Positions 23,088 through 34,146 of a DNA stretch of 64,000 nucleotides are shown one piece after another. The translations under genes and the position numbers were made by a program. A model generated the notes under the pieces. That model made no database searches. It was not told the DNA's origin and saw only the letters and a list, made by a program, of their open reading frames with translations. How positions within the stretch are numbered: the stretch's first letter is position 1; each line of letters begins with the position of its first letter. Origin of the DNA: Magicicada septendecula (lineage: Eukaryota; Arthropoda; Insecta; Hemiptera; Cicadidae); assembly GCA_034769895.1 (NCBI GenBank), contig CM068375.1, positions 251,141,542 to 251,205,541 of the forward strand, given 5' to 3'.

Positions 23088-23529
23088 AACATTGCATTCT
23101 CATGATGATTACTTGCTATACAGTATTTCTCTCAGTTAAATAATCAATGCCTATTCAGTTCGTTTTACAGTACATACAACTCACAATTTTACATACACAC
23201 ACTAGTTGTATATATAAAAGCAATACCTCTTAATACGATCAAATGATTTAAAATAATTTTTAACTGAAGTTTTATAGCTGGGGTTTATTTCTGTTTATTT
23301 TTCTAAACCAACTTTTAACTGAAGTTTTATGGCTAGAGTTTCTTTCCATTTATTATTCTATTTGTTTCTCTCTTTCTTAAAACTGCTTGATCACATACTA
23401 AACTGTTTGACACAACTGAATACATTAAAGGCTACAGATCTAACTCTGAAGTCATATGATAGCAATAACATGATTTTTTCTTCATAATTATTGTTTAAAT
23501 AACTCTAAAAAATTATAAAGACAATATTT

Positions 23530-24585
23530 TATAAGACAGGAGTGAGACAGGGCGATGGCTTATCGCCACTCCTATTCAACTGTGTCCTAGAGAAGATCGT
23601 GAGAATTTGGAACTTGGAACTGGAGAGTCGAGGAATAAACCCAATATGCCTCGGAAGAAAGTCGGGAGGAATTAAAGTCAACTGCCTGGCGTTTGCAGAT
23701 GACTTTGCGGTACTATCAGAAAACCCAGAAGAAGCAACCGTACATATCAATCTCTTGGAAAAGATAGCCAGCCAAACAGGACTAAGGATCTCAGTTGAAA
23801 AGACCAAATTTATGACAAATGACAAACATGGACCAAAATTCCTTGAAACGGAGATAGGACGAATTGAAAGAGTCAAAAAGTTCAAGTACCTAGGTGAGAC
23901 TATACAGGAGAATGGGTTGGAAAAAGCAGCTGTTGGAGATCGAATTCTAAAAATGGAAAGAGCATATGGATTAACAAAAAATATCTACAACAAGAAATGC
24001 ATCTCCTGTAATGCCAAAATAAGGCATTACAACACCGTCGTAAAAACAGAATGTCTCTACGCCAGTGAATGCCTCTCGATGAACTATAACCTCGACAAAC
24101 TAGAAGTCTTGGAAAGGAGAATTCTAAGAAAAATCATGGGTGCAGTTCGGACTGAAGATGGATGGAAGCTGCGAAGCAATAGGGAAGTCTACCAGAACGT
24201 GGAAAGAATCTCGGAGACTATGCGGAGGAGGCTGACATTTCTCGTACATCTATACAGAATGGACAAAAATCAATTAACCAAACAAATATTCGACTACCTC
24301 TGGAAGAAGAAGACCACTACAACGTGGATTAAGGAAGTTATAAAAGATTTAGAAAAGTCGAATATCACAGAGTCCCAAATGTTGGAAAGAAGTGAATTTA
24401 CGAGTGCAGTGAAAAATCTGGAGTTGTTTCGGGATGCAGGAAGACCTAATAGAAGTGGACGAACTTGGACAGAAGATCAAAGGAAACAAGCCAGTGAGCG
24501 TATGAAGGAGTATTGGAGACAGAGGAAACTCCAGGCAAAGAAAAAGAAATAAAGTTGTAGCGTAATGCAATTCGCGTAAAAAAAA
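23530..24585 (+). mobile_element. 5'-truncated LINE with poly(A) and target duplication
   Basis: AAAGACAATATTT occurs at 23517-23529 and again at 24586-24598 directly after an A-run, a 13-bp target-site duplication. The insert begins in the middle of the reverse transcriptase and ends in A-rich sequence, the hallmark of abortive target-primed reverse transcription. Confidence 0.9.
23542..24552 (+). CDS. LINE reverse transcriptase, C-terminal part (336 codons open)
   Basis: MRQGDGLSPLLFN at the start is the conserved block before the active site; CLAFADDFAVLSE (residues 48-60) holds the catalytic Asp pair. KFKYLG (thumb region) and a long basic tail ending QAKKKK follow. The fingers domain and any endonuclease are missing because the insert is 5'-truncated, and the first Met is internal. 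The frame has stayed fully open, suggesting a recent insertion. The clade is not settled; RTE-like or a related LINE group is possible. Confidence 0.85.
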   Translation: MRQGDGLSPLLFNCVLEKIVRIWNLELESRGINPICLGRKSGGIKVNCLAFADDFAVLSENPEEATVHINLLEKIASQTGLRISVEKTKFMTNDKHGPKFLETEIGRIERVKKFKYLGETIQENGLEKAAVGDRILKMERAYGLTKNIYNKKCISCNAKIRHYNTVVKTECLYASECLSMNYNLDKLEVLERRILRKIMGAVRTEDGWKLRSNREVYQNVERISETMRRRLTFLVHLYRMDKNQLTKQIFDYLWKKKTTTTWIKEVIKDLEKSNITESQMLERSEFTSAVKNLELFRDAGRPNRSGRTWTEDQRKQASERMKEYWRQRKLQAKKKK

Positions 24586-24619
24586 AAAGACAATATTTAT
24601 GATCATAACATAAATGAGT

Positions 24620-25640
24620 ATGTTACACTGTACTTGTCAACTGGCACCACCTATAAACTCGCTCGCTTTATTTCTAAAGTCACATATGTAAGGGTTTGGA
24701 TTTAAATTTGGTATTTTCAAATAATTTTAACATTAGAAACAACTGCAATCAAACCCAACCTTACTTAATAAAACTTATTTGTTTTTCAAAGTTTAGTACT
24801 CACTTGAAGGCAGAAGCATATCTGTCACTAGTGGCCAGTATTTTTCTACACCATCCAATATTTTCTTAAACTTATCTTACCGATTCGTTATTTGACACCT
24901 CATAAATTCATGAAAGTAAAATTCTATATGGGGTTGAGCTGTTCTACAGTGAATCTTATTTTGCCATTTACTGATTCCCGTAATCGCTCACTCATTTGCA
25001 CATTGCACACCTGTTTAGAGTTTGACAAGAGTTATATCAGTGATTCATCTGAAATGATAGTACCTTTCATTTTCAAGATTGGTTGTTGTCTATTAGCGCC
25101 ACGATTTTGTACAGATTGTACTACTTTCATGACCTTGTTCTTTTATCAGTTCAAGAGTGTAGAAAAGATCTGTGAGGGACTCGGACATACTCATTTGTTT
25201 CATACAAACTTCAGCAAAAACTCACTGTTGTGGGTATATCCAGCCAGAAAGGTTTTTCATCTTGAAAAAAAGACTTTCATAAATCTTGACAATTTTCGAC
25301 TCTCAACCAATTTAACCCTTTGTCTGATCCTCTACATAAGCGGCACTAAGCGGATACTTTTCAAACAAAATTATTCCAATGAACAGTTGCTGAGCATGCC
25401 ATATGTAATTCTTGTTCACACCACTTTACTAACTTTAATTTGTATACCCACGACGAATACCCTTACCTTTACAGTCACAGGTGTAAGTTTCAATCTTTCT
25501 AGCCAAGTTCTAACATTTATATTAACTTTTGAACAAAATATCTTTTATTTCATCGCCATACTACATCATCAGTTTGATATAAAACCATGCTGTGACCATC
25601 CCAACATTTTCATGCGATAGGCTGAATTTCATGATATTAC
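24620..25640 (-). pseudogene. Unidentified coding-like relic, minus strand
   Basis: On the minus strand several protein-like segments appear in changing frames: QDEKPFWLDIPTTVSF, then SESLTDLFYTLELIKEQGHE, HIEFYFHEFMRCQITNR and KFKKILDGVEKYWPLVTDML. The last is followed by a GTGAGT donor-like site (near 24806). Stops and a frameshift interrupt them. They may be exons of a gene, or an old retrocopy or transposon ORF. I do not recognise the family. The 242-codon ORF on the + strand across this region is T-rich and looks like the shadow. Confidence 0.3.
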
Positions 25641-25804
25641 AAGAATGGTAATCTCACACCTTTGTTTGTCAGGAGAAAGATCCCAAATATTCTTAACTGA
25701 AAACACGGCTGTAGAATTACAAGATTGTGACATGATAATAACCAACAATAGAATATAATACAGTATAAACAAAGACAGAAAAACAAAAATTTGACACCTG
25801 TTAC

Positions 25805-25924
25805 CTTAACAAATGCACATCTATATTTTTCCTTTGTAAGTAACTTGTTGAGTTTCCTGCAGGTCTCCCATGTAATATCTTCAAATAAATATACTGCAAG
25901 TAGGTTTATTTTCACCCAATCCAT
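25805..25924 (-). CDS. Candidate coding exon, minus strand
   Basis: Exactly 40 codons from an ATG to a GTAACA donor, preceded by a pyrimidine-containing TTTCACAG acceptor 7 bases upstream of the ATG. The translation starts MDWVKINLLAVYLFED and ends KEKYRCAFVK, of normal amino-acid composition. Another candidate exon (INVRTWLERLKLTPVTVK, then GTAAGG, near 25480) lies downstream on the same strand. Part of this exon is copied in reverse at 25950-25993. No family recognised; may be chance. Confidence 0.3.
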
Positions 25925-25993
25925 TTATTTTCTGTGAAACGTGCTTCAAGTGAAAATAAACCTACTTGCAGTATATTTATTTGAAGATATTAC
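25872..25993. repeat. Perfect 44-bp inverted repeat
   Basis: 25872-25915 and 25950-25993 are exact reverse complements, with a 34-nt spacer. The left arm lies in the candidate exon, so the right arm looks like a local inverted duplication. Confidence 0.9.
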
Positions 25994-26056
25994 TCTTTAA
26001 TATGTTATGAAAAATCATACAGAGTTCATAGTGAAATAATTACTTTGCCTATTACT

Positions 26057-26159
<103 letters not shown>

Positions 26160-26637
26160 AATGACATTTACTGTGTTAGCTGGTGTTAGTTATGTACACA
26201 AGTACCTACCATGCAGTGGCGGTTTCTTATTGTGGGCCGCATGGCCGCACGCCCCCCTTGACAGAGATCATAAAAAAAAAAATTAAATCACATTACCATA
26301 GTTAATTGTCTGTCCTGTCTCTTGTTTATTTTAATGACAAAACACGAGCGATGTTTTTTAAGCGTTGATTTAGATTCGAATAAAACTATGTATCTGTCTT
26401 GCGCGTAGTAGGTGAACCAAATAGACAGGGCCGCGAAAAGACTTGCGGACTGGTTGCCATGACTACGTGACGTGTCGTGTGATGTCATAACTAATATCAC
26501 CGTTTAATAAATCATGTGTTTAGGCCGCTACTTCTACGCGGCCTGTTGCCAGTTTTTAACAGTGGTGTCGGTGTGCCGTTCGTTGATCGTCAGTTTACTT
26601 TTGTCATAGTGTTTTGTGTCATGTGTTGCAAACAAAC

Positions 26638-27628
26638 ATGAATAGAGTCAGTGTTTTACTAAAAACAAATTTTACCGGACTTTCTTTAGAGGATAAAATA
26701 AATATTAAAAAATTAGGCCGGCCATTTAACAAAAAATTACCTGATCTAAATTTAACACAGACCAGTGAAAGGAAAGCCCAAAATAGGACATTTACTCGGC
26801 GTTTCTCAAGAGACATTTATAAACGAAATAATTGGATATGCGGGTGTGAAGTTTCGAATTTGTTGTACTGTTTTCCGTGTGTATTATTTTTCAACCCTGC
26901 AGGAATAGAAATGGATGCAAATTGGGCCAGAAAGGGTATACAGAAAGATGATGTAAAAGATTTGCACCATCTTCCTACTAAAATTAAAAAAAAACATGAA
27001 TCATCTCGAAGCCATATTAATGCATGCACACAACTGGCTTTACTAGGCGAAGTAAATATTTTGACACAGCTTAATTCAGCTTATCAGACACACTTTCTTG
27101 AACATAATGAACAGGTTGAAAGAGCCGTTATATTTTGAAACGTATTAGTTGTTGCATAAAATTTTTCAGTGCTTCTGAGTTGGCATTTAGAGGTCACCAC
27201 GAGAATCAAGAATCGGTAAATCGTGGAATATTTAGAGAATTAGTTGATTTTTCTGCAGAACTTGATGTTGTGATGTGACTTGACTTGGGAGAACATCTGC
27301 AGAACGCTACAGTGTTTAAGAGGACTTCTAAAAGTATACAGAATGATGTTAGATAGCATGTTGGCTGTGTGCAAAGAAGAAATTTATAATCAAATTAAAA
27401 ATTCCGATTTCTAGCTATTCAATGTGACGAAACTACAGACGTTACGAATTGGTGCCAATATTGGTACTAATATTTAGATACATTTTTGATGGAACTGTTC
27501 GTGAGAGCTTTTGGTGCTTTAGAAGAGTCAGGATAAATCAGCAGAAGGGATACAAAAATGTATAGAAGAAGAAATTGATCCTATAATTATGAAAAACCTA
27601 TAAAAGTTAATCGCTCAAACATACGATT
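26638..27628 (+). pseudogene. Outer hAT transposase, N-terminal half
   Basis: The first frame (to 27138) has the TTF-type zinc-finger region of hAT transposases related to ZMYM1: NWICGCEVSNLLYCFPC, then HESSRSHINACTQLALLGEVN. Beyond a stop, other frames continue the family with ELAFRGHHENQESVNRGIF, a TVFKRTSKSIQND block and QCDETTD, which contains a catalytic Asp. Stops and frameshifts are frequent. The ATG at 26638 suits the family better than the upstream 26614. The inner element enters at 27632. Confidence 0.8.
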
Positions 27629-27631
27629 GGG

Positions 27632-30626
27632 CAGTGGCGGCTCGTGAGTAATGAAATGGGAGGGGCACACAGTGGGGAGGATCTAAGGTGGGCCACCATT
27701 CGCGGTAATTAGTACTTAGGTAAAAAAATATAGAATGTCTTACCTGGTATTTCACTTTTTGTATAACAATTCCATTCTCCTGTTTTTAGATGTAGCGAAT
27801 TCCTCTATCACTTATTTGTTGAAATCTTGAATGCCATGAATCATTTTTTTTTCTGTGGATAGCATAGCCAATGCATTCAGTCTATCAGTGCCCATGGAAT
27901 TTCTTAAAAATGTTTTTATTCTTTTCAATGTAGAAAAGCACCTTTCACTTTCAACAGTTGTCATCGGTATGGTAACAATTATCTTTAAAATAGTCACACA
28001 CTCTGAGAAGGTACGAAACATGTTATTATCAAGGAAAAACTGTAATAAGGGTGTTGCACCAGAAGCAATACGTAAATCTTCACGACTGTATAACACTTCT
28101 AGTTCGGTTCTCAGTTTCAGACCATTTATTGTTGGATAAAATTTAATTGTAGTCTGAAAATCATTTTCCGGAAACTCAACACAGTACTGTGGGAACTTTT
28201 CAACTAAAAACAATTTGGAAACACATAAATGATCTGAAAATTGAAATCTTTCATTAATATTGTTCACAATCATATCACATACTTCCAAAGCGGCCACACG
28301 GTTGCTCCTATTACTTAATTGTTCAACACACTGTCTCTTAGTCACAGGCTCACTTACAGACACTTCACTGTCTTCATAGGTCTTACGAATATTAACCACT
28401 GCACTCACAAAATGTTTAAAAAATGTTCTCATTTTTATTGCATCAATGTTTCTTTGTTGAATGCAATCAAAGAAAATCGCCACATGAGGCATAATTTTGT
28501 GGAAAAAAGTCAACCAGAAAATGAATTGAGGATCCCTCAAAGTTCGTACAAATCCTGCAGCCTGGCTAGAAGCACTTTTGTCAGAAATCTCTATGTCCCT
28601 AATGTGTTCAAAACATTTTATTAGATTATCTTTATGTTCAAACACAGTATTAACAGCCCTGTGTTGAAAGTACCATCTTGTAGGAGGCACAGACCCAATT
28701 TTTTTTTTTACAATTTCTACTAAATAATCCATCCTCTTTGGAGATCTTGAAAAATATGGTCCTATTCCTTGCAGGTCTTGAAAAAATATTCTACTCTGGG
28801 AGGCAGACGATGTTGAGTTTTGAAGAATCAGATTCCCTTGATGGGCATAACAATGAATAAAATTTGCATTTGGATACTTCTCTTTAACCAAACACTGGAC
28901 CCCTCCTTTCTGACCACTCATAACAGATGCACCATCGTAAGTCTGACAAATTAGTTTTTCCGGGGACTTGTATATTCCTATTTCTTCCAACTGTCCTAAA
29001 ATTGTCGAGGCTAAACTTCGAGCACTTTTATCAAAAGGGACTTCAAAAAAACCCCAAAACCTTTCAATTACTGTATTCTCCCTTCAATGAGATATCTCAA
29101 AATCAATGCTATCTGTGTTTTGCACGAACTGTCAGTTGTTTCATCAGCCTGAAGTGATATGAAGTCTATCGTAGAAATTTCAGTCACAATATTTTTTCGA
29201 CACACTGACAAAATGGCATCTAAAAGTTAGTTCTGAATTGTTTTCGAGGTTCCTTTAAACACTGTTGAATTTTCTAAATGACCTTTCAAAACACTGTCAA
29301 GTGCTGCAGTATAATTGATTAGTCCTTTAAAAATCCCTGGGTTGTTGTCTGCTTCTTCCGTTTCATCGTGGCCACGTAAAGCTAATTCGAATTCCCCACA
29401 AAATTTAATCGCATCAATTATTCGAGACAAGATGTATCTGTTCTTGTCTACAAGTTCGTTATGTTTACGAACAGAAATTCTGTAACCATCATCGAGTTGC
29501 AATCTAATATTTACAATACCTAGCACGGCTAAACTCATTTCATTGTCTAAATGACATTTAGACAGCGAATGCTTCTTACTCTTTTCTGGTAAATGTTTCA
29601 GATCTTTAACGCCCGACTTAGTCCACGTGTCTTCACCGCCAAACAGAAGACAAGCAAAGCAAAATAAAGCATTGATTGTGGGGCATCCGCACATCGATTC
29701 CCATTTTTCGTACACTGTGGTATTGAAAGTTCTATTATAGGTTCTGTTTTTGTCCTTAAACACTTGGTTGATAGACAACTGCGGTCTTGGTGGACCCAAT
29801 TGTTTTGCTATTAACCTATCTTCATAGCACAAAGTTTTACTCTGTAAATACTTGACATCATTCATTTTGTCTCAGAGATTTACACAAGCACACAAAATAC
29901 CGACACTTGAATATTTTCAACACCGTTATTTATACGCGTCCATAACACTGATTACTGAAAACCACTTGTAAACTTGTAACACTACAATTTATACAATTAC
30001 TATAAGCACTGCCACCACAACTATCGTGTAGCACATAACATAACCGCTCTAGGTACACGTTCTATTTTAATATTTCCTTCAATGAGAATATAATTTAAAA
30101 TTATATAAAATCGCAAAAATTATTATAATCATATTCACGATAGAAACATTATAATAACATTATTTCGAACAATATACACTAAGAAAGTAACAGTAATTAT
30201 TAGTATTATAGAACAGCTCAGATGGCGGTAAAATGTAATAGTCTACTAAATAGCTCCGATTCATATCCGTTAGTTGCAGTAATGTGGCGCACCTACAGGA
30301 TTCAGAGTTTACTACTTGAAGACTGTAAATGTTTGGTCAATGGTCACATAGTCTAGTGTGACCGAATGCTATGGGATTTTAGCATTACGCTCTCCCACCA
30401 CAAGAGAGTTGAGAAGTGGAAGGGAGTAGTGCGACCTGGGTCACAACGGTCGCTGTGACCGTCGCTATGTTGCCACATTTGTTTTCGCGTTGCCACATTT
30501 CTCCAGACTTCGCACTGTTACAAACTATCATTTGAAACGAGGACGTTTCTACAATATTTATTTATTTATTTCGTGTTTTTTTGGTGGGGCACGTGACCAT
30601 GTGCCCTTATGAGTGAGCCGCCTCTG
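27632..30626 (-). mobile_element. Inner hAT element nested in the outer one
   Basis: Terminal repeats CAGTGGCGGCTCGTGAG and CAGAGGCGGCTCACTCAT are flanked by the 8-bp duplication CGATTGGG (27624-27631, 30627-30634). At 2,995 bp it is complete from end to end. The outer transposase resumes beyond it. Confidence 0.95.
27812..29865 (-). pseudogene. Inner hAT transposase with one stop and a frameshift
   Basis: Starts MNDVKYLQSKTLCYEDRL (29865). A TTF zinc finger follows (MCGCPTINALFCFAC, then HLDNEMSLAVLGIVN). An in-frame TAA sits at 29227-29229, after which the same frame continues LLDAILSVCRKN and QADETTD. Frame is lost in a T-run near 29080-29100 and regained before MEEIGIYKSPEKLICQTYDG (28990). 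DGASVMSGQKGGVQ, HCYAHQGNL and the C-terminal dimerisation domain (TTVESERCFSTLKRIKTFLRN) are intact. Few lesions suggest a relatively young element. Transposase would cut and paste hAT ends; this copy cannot make the full protein. Confidence 0.9.
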
Positions 30627-30634
30627 CGATTGGG

Positions 30635-31740
30635 CAAACGTAATGAGTTCTGCTACAGGTGGTGTTCAAAGTTATATTAAGAAGAAATATCCTTACGCTC
30701 ATTACATACATTGTTATGCTCACCAGCTTAACCTCTTGGTCCACAATGCAGCATCACAGCATGCTAAAGCACGAGTGTTTTTTAATAATTTGTCCACAAT
30801 TCCCACGTTTTTTCAGATTCTTCAAATAGGTGGGATATGTTAGAAGAAATAGTCAAGCACAGGTTACCAAAAGTAACAACAACCAGATGGAACTATAACA
30901 TTAGGTGGTCAATACTGTGTTCGGGAATCGAGAGAAGCTCATAGAAGTGTTTGAAGATAAATACCTAAGAAGCACTACTTCTAATGAAGCTTCTGGTCTC
31001 AGACGAGCTCTAGAAGACCCAGAATTTTTGTTTTGGCTCACATTTTTTTACAAACTTTTGCCTCATGTTGACATTCTTCATAACCAAATCCAGTCAAGAA
31101 ATAAGGATAATATCCAACTTTAAGGTGATATTAAAAATCTTGAGATTTGTGTTAAAAAGATTAGAAACGAGACAGACACTATTCAGAGCAATATTGAAGT
31201 AAATTTTCATTCAACAAAGAGGAGATGAAAAGAAGATAATTTACCAAGAAGTGCGTTTGCCAAAGAAGTGTGTGATGTAATTATTTACAGACAAAAGACA
31301 GATTCTCATATCGTGGCCACCTGCAAGCAGCTCAGTTGTTTAATTCAAAATCAATACCAAAATATTCAAAAGAATTTCTAGTGGGTATTTTGGATACAGT
31401 GTGTTCTTCATATCCATTTCTAGACCAGACTCGTTTAAAAACAGAATTAGAAGTTATTTACTCACGACCGGACTTTAGTCAAATAATTGGAGCCACAAAG
31501 TTCCTTACATTACTGCTGCAACATGATCTTACTGATATTTTCCCGGAAACTATAAAAATACTAAAAATAATTTTAACAACACCAATGACAACTGCAGAAT
31601 CAGAGCGTTGTTTTTCAACTCTTAAAAGAGTCAATTCATTTTTGCGAAATACTATTTGTTTGTTTCGATGACAAAGTGTTGGAAAAGTTCATATCTATGA
31701 AAAATACATGGGCGGAATTTACTTTTAAGAAATAATTGGC
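30635..31740 (+). pseudogene. Outer hAT transposase, C-terminal half
   Basis: Segments in several frames align in order with the inner hAT protein: GGVQSYIKKKYPYAHYIHCY, LRRALEDPEFLFWLTFFYKL, LKTELEVIYSRPDF and TTAESERCFSTLKRVNSFLRN, the hAT dimerisation domain. Stops near 30840 and 31122 and frameshifts break the frame. The distant relation to the inner copy shows they are different families of the same clade. Confidence 0.85.
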
Positions 31741-31835
31741 TTCATTCAATCCATTTTCCATTTCAGGTAAGATTATACATTGTTAAAATTTTTTATGATT
31801 GCGCCCCTCCGCCTGAAAATTCACCAGCTGCCACG

Positions 31836-33296
31836 TATAATATAAGATATATTCAATGGCCATGCTAGTTAAGCATATTATTTTTTGTTAACTTTACACA
31901 CATATTCACTTAAGCTATCGTTAACTTTACACCTTATATTACTCTACAATAACAATTTACTTAAACTACCTGGTTACTGGGAGTCACGAAATGTATGAAA
32001 ACCATTATGTTTGCATTTCATCATGTACTGTGGGTCAAAACAAGAAATGCAATGGTAAAAAATTTTCATTTTTATTTTCAAGATGTAAATTATATCAACT
32101 CAAATTTACAAAGTATCTTTGACAATTAATGACAATACATATGTTACCTGTTAAAAACATTTGCCACTACACATGCTTTTAAGTAGCCCAATTATGTTAA
32201 TACCTTCACACAATTCCACAAAGGTATATAGCACATTATTCAATTATAATTATAATTTTCGATTACATTACTTTATATAATCAATTTCACTGGATGATTA
32301 AGTCACGCTTTTATACCTAACCAAGGCGTAGATCACATGAGAAAATAGTAACGATTGTTCATAATTAGTAGAATCACAAATTCCTGCGGTAAAATCTTAA
32401 TCAATAATTTCATACTTCTTCTGTCAAAACTCTGTGAATTTTGAAGTAGACGACATTACAACATATTCTTATTAATGTCTCTCACAGTTTTGGGAAAATG
32501 ACAGGTACGAGTATACAGGTTTTCCTTATGTAGGAACCTCGATCTTCCTTTTTTCTTGAATAACAAAAGTTCGTCGTGAAACATAACACACAAAGATTAT
32601 GGTTTCTAAAATCCCAGAAATGAATGCAAACTTAGAAACTCGCTGTTAATTCTACTTAAATAATGTACACAATGAAGTTTCATTGAACTGATATTTATTC
32701 TCCTTACCTGGAAATAATTTATAAATAACTTAGTACGCAGAATATTCTGAAATAGTCTATCATTACTAAAGTAATCACCTATTTTTCTTGAAACGACACT
32801 GTACCTACTTACAATATAAATAATAATAATAATACACCTTAAATTCAAACGATTTGACAACCTTATACAACGAATTAATATCAAAATCAGCTGTTATGAA
32901 ATGTTTAGTCAGGTTAACAGCAACAGCTGTTTTTCAGAAAACCAGTGTTGCCTCGTCGCTAAACTTAAGGGAACTTGTAAATCCGCTATTTTGTTTGTAC
33001 TTGCTGGTAATTAATTTAAATTAATGGAGTCTATTTCTTATGTCTTAGTGTTTACCAGAAAGTAATTATAGTCAACCGTGACTTGTTCCTCTACTTTTTT
33101 GCAGATGTCGTTAGTTCGCAACCCGCATGGAGTGGTATCCCTGGTGTATTTGTATTTTGGAAGAGTAAAATTGTAACCTTGTTTTTGTTGCTGCAAGTAA
33201 GTGCTTGAAATATAATACACAGTTATTGAGGTAAGTTAAACAGATCATTCAGTTGGTTGACAAAATTATCGCGAGTAAGAGTATAACGTTATTCCA
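31836..33296. other. Intergenic region upstream of DCP2
   Basis: No transposon is recognised. The promoter of DCP2 should lie at its right end, but no TATA box is apparent. Antisense ORFs of 92 and 60 codons look fortuitous. A TTTTTTGCAG acceptor-like site at 33095-33104 is followed by a 24-codon open frame of unknown meaning. Confidence 0.4.
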
Positions 33297-33362
33297 ATGA
33301 AATGGACACTGTTTCAAAAGAGAAAGGGAGAGACGTTGCAAAAGAACATTCTATACCACTAG
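33297..33362 (+). promoter_or_regulatory. Overlapping upstream start codon at DCP2
   Basis: ATGAAATGG holds two start codons 5 bases apart. The first opens a 21-residue frame, out of phase with DCP2 and ending at 33362 inside exon 1. The second ATG (33302) has better context (A at -3, G at +4). This could lower DCP2 translation by leaky scanning if the transcript starts upstream. Confidence 0.45.
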
Positions 33363-33384
33363 AAATTTTGGATGATTTAAGCAG
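33302..33384 (+). CDS. DCP2: DCP2 exon 1 (mRNA-decapping enzyme 2)
   Basis: Encodes MDTVSKEKGRDV... to PLEILDDLS plus two bases of the next codon, then a GTACCA donor. It joins in phase to exon 2 (AG + T = Ser), giving LDDLSSRFI, the start of the conserved N-terminal domain of animal DCP2 (I-P-x(3)-L-D-D-L). DCP2 removes the 5' cap of mRNA in cytoplasmic processing bodies together with DCP1. The ATG is chosen because it keeps the frame into the conserved motif and has good context. Only 27 codons lie here; the first 17 residues are lineage-specific. Intron 1 is 8,822 bp and full of repeats. Confidence 0.9.
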
Positions 33385-34146
33385 GTACCATAAGTGTTTC
33401 TAGAAGTAGGTTTTTACGTTAAGTGCAGTTTTTCAATTTTTTTAACTGTCTGTTGGTATGGAAATATTTTATTTCTTGGAATTATTTTTTTAATTATGTG
33501 GAAAAGAACATCGCTTTTCTGCCTTATTGAACTACTTTGCTTAGATTGAAGTAGAAAAATTATATAGAGAAGCAAGTTTGGTAATAGTGACTTTTTTATG
33601 CTTACAAACAGTTGTTTGGGAGAAGATTATATTGCGACATGCAAATAAACTTAATTTTGTTATATATTTTAAAGTAATATGGTAATATAATAGTTATATT
33701 GTATACAGTGGTATGGTAGTGTGATACCAGTGGTCTGGTGGTTGTAGTATGGTAAATAGTAGTATATGATATGGTTTATATCATGGTTGTTAATTCTACT
33801 GTGTAACGGCATAAGTTATTTTTGTGTTTACTCTGATACTCCCAGCTGTATTTTGAGTAATTTGAGCAATTTAATATCAAATTCTTCCCATACTTTTTGA
33901 TTTAAGGGGACTATGTAATAATATGAAGTGACACTGTAAAAAATATTGAAAATCATTGTTAACAACCCTTATTCCGAACTTTAAAAAGTGAAATTTACAG
34001 TAAATTAACATGAGAAAAAATTTTTATTCCACAAATGTGTTTTTCACAATAAACTTATTATCTTTACAGTGGTATAAAACACCACCAATCTGAATATTTT
34101 CATGACGATAGTCAACTGTCACTAAAAAATATGCAAAACTCATTTT
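33385..34146 (+). other. DCP2 intron 1, unique 5' part
   Basis: AT-rich sequence with a loose TATGGTA-type repeat near 33680-33790. No gene or mobile element recognised. Confidence 0.5.

Larger units (their letters stand above)
26214..31835 (+). mobile_element. Outer hAT element, decayed
   Basis: The left end CAGTGGCGGTTTC is a hAT-type terminus. The right end is placed near CCAGCTGCCACG (31824-31835), an approximate inverted match. No clear 8-bp duplication is left. It carries a transposase pseudogene split by a complete second hAT element. Confidence 0.7.

Noticed and set aside
24892..25620. 242-codon + strand ORF
   Set aside because: T-rich composition, no domain, no splice or promoter context; the opposite strand has more protein-like segments.
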